Below, in pieces: positions 5,566 to 6,827 of a stretch of DNA of 6,827 nt (the stretch's first letter is position 1; each line of letters begins with the position of its first letter). The stretch is from JAAYGT01 sp050252075 (GTDB taxonomy: Bacteria > Pseudomonadota > Gammaproteobacteria > Burkholderiales > Burkholderiaceae_B). The stretch covers positions 1 to 6,827 of the forward strand of contig JBFWLP010000128.1 of the NCBI GenBank assembly GCA_050252075.1, in the 5' to 3' direction. Position numbers and translations under genes: made by a program. Below the pieces are notes generated by a model. The model was not told where the DNA came from. It did no database searches and saw only the letters and a list, made by a program, of their open reading frames with translations.

Positions 5566-5978
5566 GTGTCATCCTGTGCGGTCGAGGATTTTTCGGCCGC
5601 CTGGCCCGACGAGGCCAAGCGTTCTATAAGCCTTTTGTCGCGGAGCAATTCTTCAAGGGTGGCGGAAAAAGGAGCGGGCGCCGACAGCATTTTCCGTCGC
5701 AGCACAAGAGCCGTGATCACCGCACCCAGCGCATACAACAGGGCCAATACAAAAATTGCGGTGTAACGGTGGTCGGTGGGCCAGAAATACAGGGCAACCC
5801 CTATCGAAAAGACCAGCAGTGCCAATACCGCCAGCCCGGTGGCTGAGATAGCCAACACCAGCCAGAGCAGCCACTGCGACTTTTGCCCGGCGGCCTCGAG
5901 CGAGAAAAGCTCAAGGCGGGTGCGCACCATGGAAACCAGAGTTGCGCTTAGTTGACCGATTGATTCTCGCAGCGGCAT
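5562..5978 (-). CDS. yqjE: YqjE-type membrane protein (phage holin superfamily III, DUF1469)
   Basis: This 138-residue inner-membrane protein has an N-terminal amphipathic part (LRESIGQLSATLVSMVRTRLELFSLE, about 3-28), two membrane segments (about 36-66 and 73-93) joined by a short WPTDHR turn, and a charged C-terminal tail (TLEELLRDKRLIERLA, 107-122). This pattern is that of the DUF1469/YqjE family, called holin-like by fold, with no shown lysis role. It sits between a YqjD-type and a YqjK-like gene as in E. coli. The ATG at 5978 is chosen over a GTG two codons earlier (5984), since GGGAAGG lies 5 bases before the ATG but would abut the GTG. It ends in an ATGA overlap with the next gene. Function is unknown; a role with YqjD at the membrane is inferred from synteny. 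Confidence 0.88.
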   Translation of the reverse strand: MPLRESIGQLSATLVSMVRTRLELFSLEAAGQKSQWLLWLVLAISATGLAVLALLVFSIGVALYFWPTDHRYTAIFVLALLYALGAVITALVLRRKMLSAPAPFSATLEELLRDKRLIERLASSGQAAEKSSTAQDDT

Positions 5979-5983
5979 GGACA

Positions 5984-5990
5984 CCTTCCC
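5984..5990 (-). promoter_or_regulatory. Ribosome binding site deciding the yqjE start
   Basis: The minus strand reads GGGAAGG, 5 bases before ATG 5978 and directly against (overlapping) GTG 5984. The spacing favours the ATG. It lies only four bases after the hairpin at 5995-6020, so that structure could affect access by ribosomes. Confidence 0.6.
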
Positions 5991-5994
5991 GGGC

Positions 5995-6020
5995 CGGGCG
6001 GCCGCAGCAGCGGCAGCCCG
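5995..6020 (-). other. Intercistronic hairpin between the DUF883 gene and yqjE
   Basis: In the 53-bp gap, arms CGGGC-GCCGC and GCGGC-GCCCG (with one mismatched position, 6000 against 6015) pair around a four-base loop (6006-6009), giving a GC-only stem of 10 pairs. No T run follows on the minus strand, so it is not a standard intrinsic terminator. It may stabilise the upstream mRNA, set the ratio of the two proteins or limit ribosome access to yqjE. Confidence 0.55.
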
Positions 6021-6031
6021 GACGTTCTGTA

Positions 6032-6361
6032 TTAACGACGGCAGATGACGGCGCCGATAAGCACGCCCACCACACCGGCCACGGCAATGGCGCGCCAGGG
6101 GTTGTCGTGAACATAGTCGTCAGTGGCGCGAACCGCCTGCCGGCCGCGTGCGAGAAGTTCGTCTTGGGTGTCGTACAGGGTTTCACGGGTGCGACGCAAC
6201 GAGCGCATGGCGCTTTCACGAAGCTCGGTGGCTTTCTCACCCGTGGCGTCAGAGGCCTCACGCATGAGACGCTCGATGTCGTCGAGACTTTCTTTCACGC
6301 TCTCGATGAACGCCTCTTCATTGGCTTCCGCCACAGGTTGACTGTTTTTACGTGTTGCCAT
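6032..6361 (-). CDS. YqjD/ElaB-type membrane-anchored protein (DUF883)
   Basis: This 109-residue DUF883 protein has a long charged, probably coiled-coil N-terminal part (15-85, with repeats such as KESLDDIERLMREASD and RESAMRSLRRTRETL) and the family's C-terminal anchor, DNPWRAIAVAGVVGVLIGAV (87-106), ending CRR. In E. coli, YqjD and its paralogues ElaB and YgaM sit in the inner membrane, bind ribosomes and are made in stationary phase; the same role here is inferred. The ATG at 6361 has an excellent ribosome site (AGGAGA, 6368-6373, 6 bases away). The frame is open up to 6445, but the extra 28 codons do not resemble the family. It is the first gene of the three-gene operon, with the next ATG 53 bp downstream. 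YqjD and ElaB cannot be told apart on sequence alone; the YqjE neighbour favours YqjD. Confidence 0.92.
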   Translation of the reverse strand: MATRKNSQPVAEANEEAFIESVKESLDDIERLMREASDATGEKATELRESAMRSLRRTRETLYDTQDELLARGRQAVRATDDYVHDNPWRAIAVAGVVGVLIGAVICRR

Positions 6362-6392
6362 ACAAGTTCTCCTGGTTAGATGAGACGCACCT

Positions 6393-6421
6393 AAAGTAAC
6401 ACTAAGAAAGCACCCCGGCAA
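6393..6421 (-). promoter_or_regulatory. Candidate promoter of the yqj-like operon
   Basis: The minus strand has TTGCCG (6416-6421; four of six to TTGACA), a 17-bp spacer and TACTTT (6393-6398; three of six to TATAAT), which would give a leader of about 25 bases to the ATG at 6361. The match is weak but correctly spaced, and there is room for only one promoter in this 112-bp gap after upp. Confidence 0.35.
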
Positions 6422-6473
6422 ATCCAGCCAAACAGCCGTAGACACGCCCGGTAACGAACTTTTTCACTTGATA

Positions 6474-6827
6474 TCAGGCATCTTTCTGGCGTGTGCCGAA
6501 AATGCGGTCGCCGGCATCGCCCAGGCCGGGAATGATGTAACCATCATCGTTCAAATGGCTGTCAATGGACGCCGTGTAAATGTGGACATCGGGGTGGTGC
6601 TTCTGAACCGCAGCAATACCTTCGGGCGCTGCCACCAGCACCAGGGCCCGCACATTCCGGCAACCTGCTTTTTTAAGAAGGTCGATGGTCGCCACCATGG
6701 ACCCACCCGTTGCCAGCATGGGATCGACGATGAGCGCCAGCCGCTCGGCGAGCTGCCCCACCAGACGTTCCAGATACGTTTGGGCCTGCAATGTTTCTTC
6801 GTTGCGGGCCATTCCCACGGCGCTTAC
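6474..6827 (-). CDS. upp: Uracil phosphoribosyltransferase (C-terminal part)
   Basis: This is the last 117 residues of a protein normally near 208. It converts uracil and PRPP to UMP in pyrimidine salvage in the cytoplasm. Visible motifs are VGMARNEETLQ near the edge, the PRPP-binding loop LIVDPMLATGGSM, LLKKAG, LVLVAAPEGIAAV, DVHIYTASID and the uracil-binding loop GYIIPGLGDAGDRIFGT close to the end. All are diagnostic of UPRTase. The reading frame continues unbroken to the last base of the window (VSAVG), so the start lies outside. I see no terminator hairpin in the 112 bp after its stop, so read-through into the yqj-like operon on the same strand is possible. Confidence 0.97.
   Translation of the reverse strand, partial: VSAVGMARNEETLQAQTYLERLVGQLAERLALIVDPMLATGGSMVATIDLLKKAGCRNVRALVLVAAPEGIAAVQKHHPDVHIYTASIDSHLNDDGYIIPGLGDAGDRIFGTRQKDA

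Noticed and set aside
5562..5978. Prophage holin gene
   Set aside because: Only the superfamily name is phage-related; the neighbours are YqjD- and YqjK-like chromosomal genes and no phage gene is present.
6362..6445. 28-codon N-terminal extension of the DUF883 gene
   Set aside because: The extension does not look like the family and covers the likely promoter; ATG 6361 has a perfect ribosome site.
1..6827. Mobile element, CRISPR array, tRNA/rRNA or defence system
   Set aside because: No repeats with regular spacing, transposase or integrase motifs, tRNA-like folds or defence domains were seen; all genes have ordinary chromosomal counterparts.

Overview
The window reads as a short contig of ordinary chromosome from a GC-rich betaproteobacterium. 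The best fit is the Burkholderiales, near Alcaligenaceae such as Bordetella, Achromobacter or Pusillimonas. That placement comes from protein wording recalled from those groups and from base composition, not from a search. Both outer genes are cut: a malic enzyme on the left and uracil phosphoribosyltransferase on the right. The first 13 bases are not genomic; they match the end of the Illumina TruSeq adapter, so the left edge is a true contig end carrying untrimmed adapter.

Layout, left to right. Bases 14-464 (minus) hold the N-terminal 150 codons of a MaeB-type malic enzyme. Bases 548-1453 (minus) hold a small, degenerate FAD-linked oxidase-like protein. An 80-bp divergent gap follows, then a PLP aminotransferase (1533-2702, plus). 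It ends 5 bp from a convergent, membrane-anchored lytic transglycosylase (2708-3595, minus). A 101-bp divergent control region separates that gene from ubiD (3697-5241, plus), the prenylated-FMN decarboxylase of ubiquinone synthesis. The end of ubiD overlaps by 12 bp the end of a convergent three-gene operon (minus, 6361 to 5230). That operon codes for a YqjD/ElaB-type DUF883 protein, a YqjE-type two-helix membrane protein and a small YqjK-like protein, the same order as yqjD-yqjE-yqjK in E. coli. A 112-bp gap leads to the 3' part of upp.

The genes are mostly independent housekeeping units: central carbon metabolism, amino-acid metabolism, cell-wall turnover, quinone synthesis, a membrane/stationary-phase operon and pyrimidine salvage. 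Only the yqj-like set is clearly an operon, with an intercistronic hairpin and an ATGA stop/start overlap. I see no mobile element, CRISPR array, tRNA, rRNA or phage gene, and no convincing undescribed system. No gap without a gene exceeds about 115 bp. The points most worth a second look are the adapter remnant, a G8 tract inside the transglycosylase gene, the extra segment in UbiD, the eroded flavin-binding loop of the oxidase-like protein, and the hairpin inside the yqj operon.
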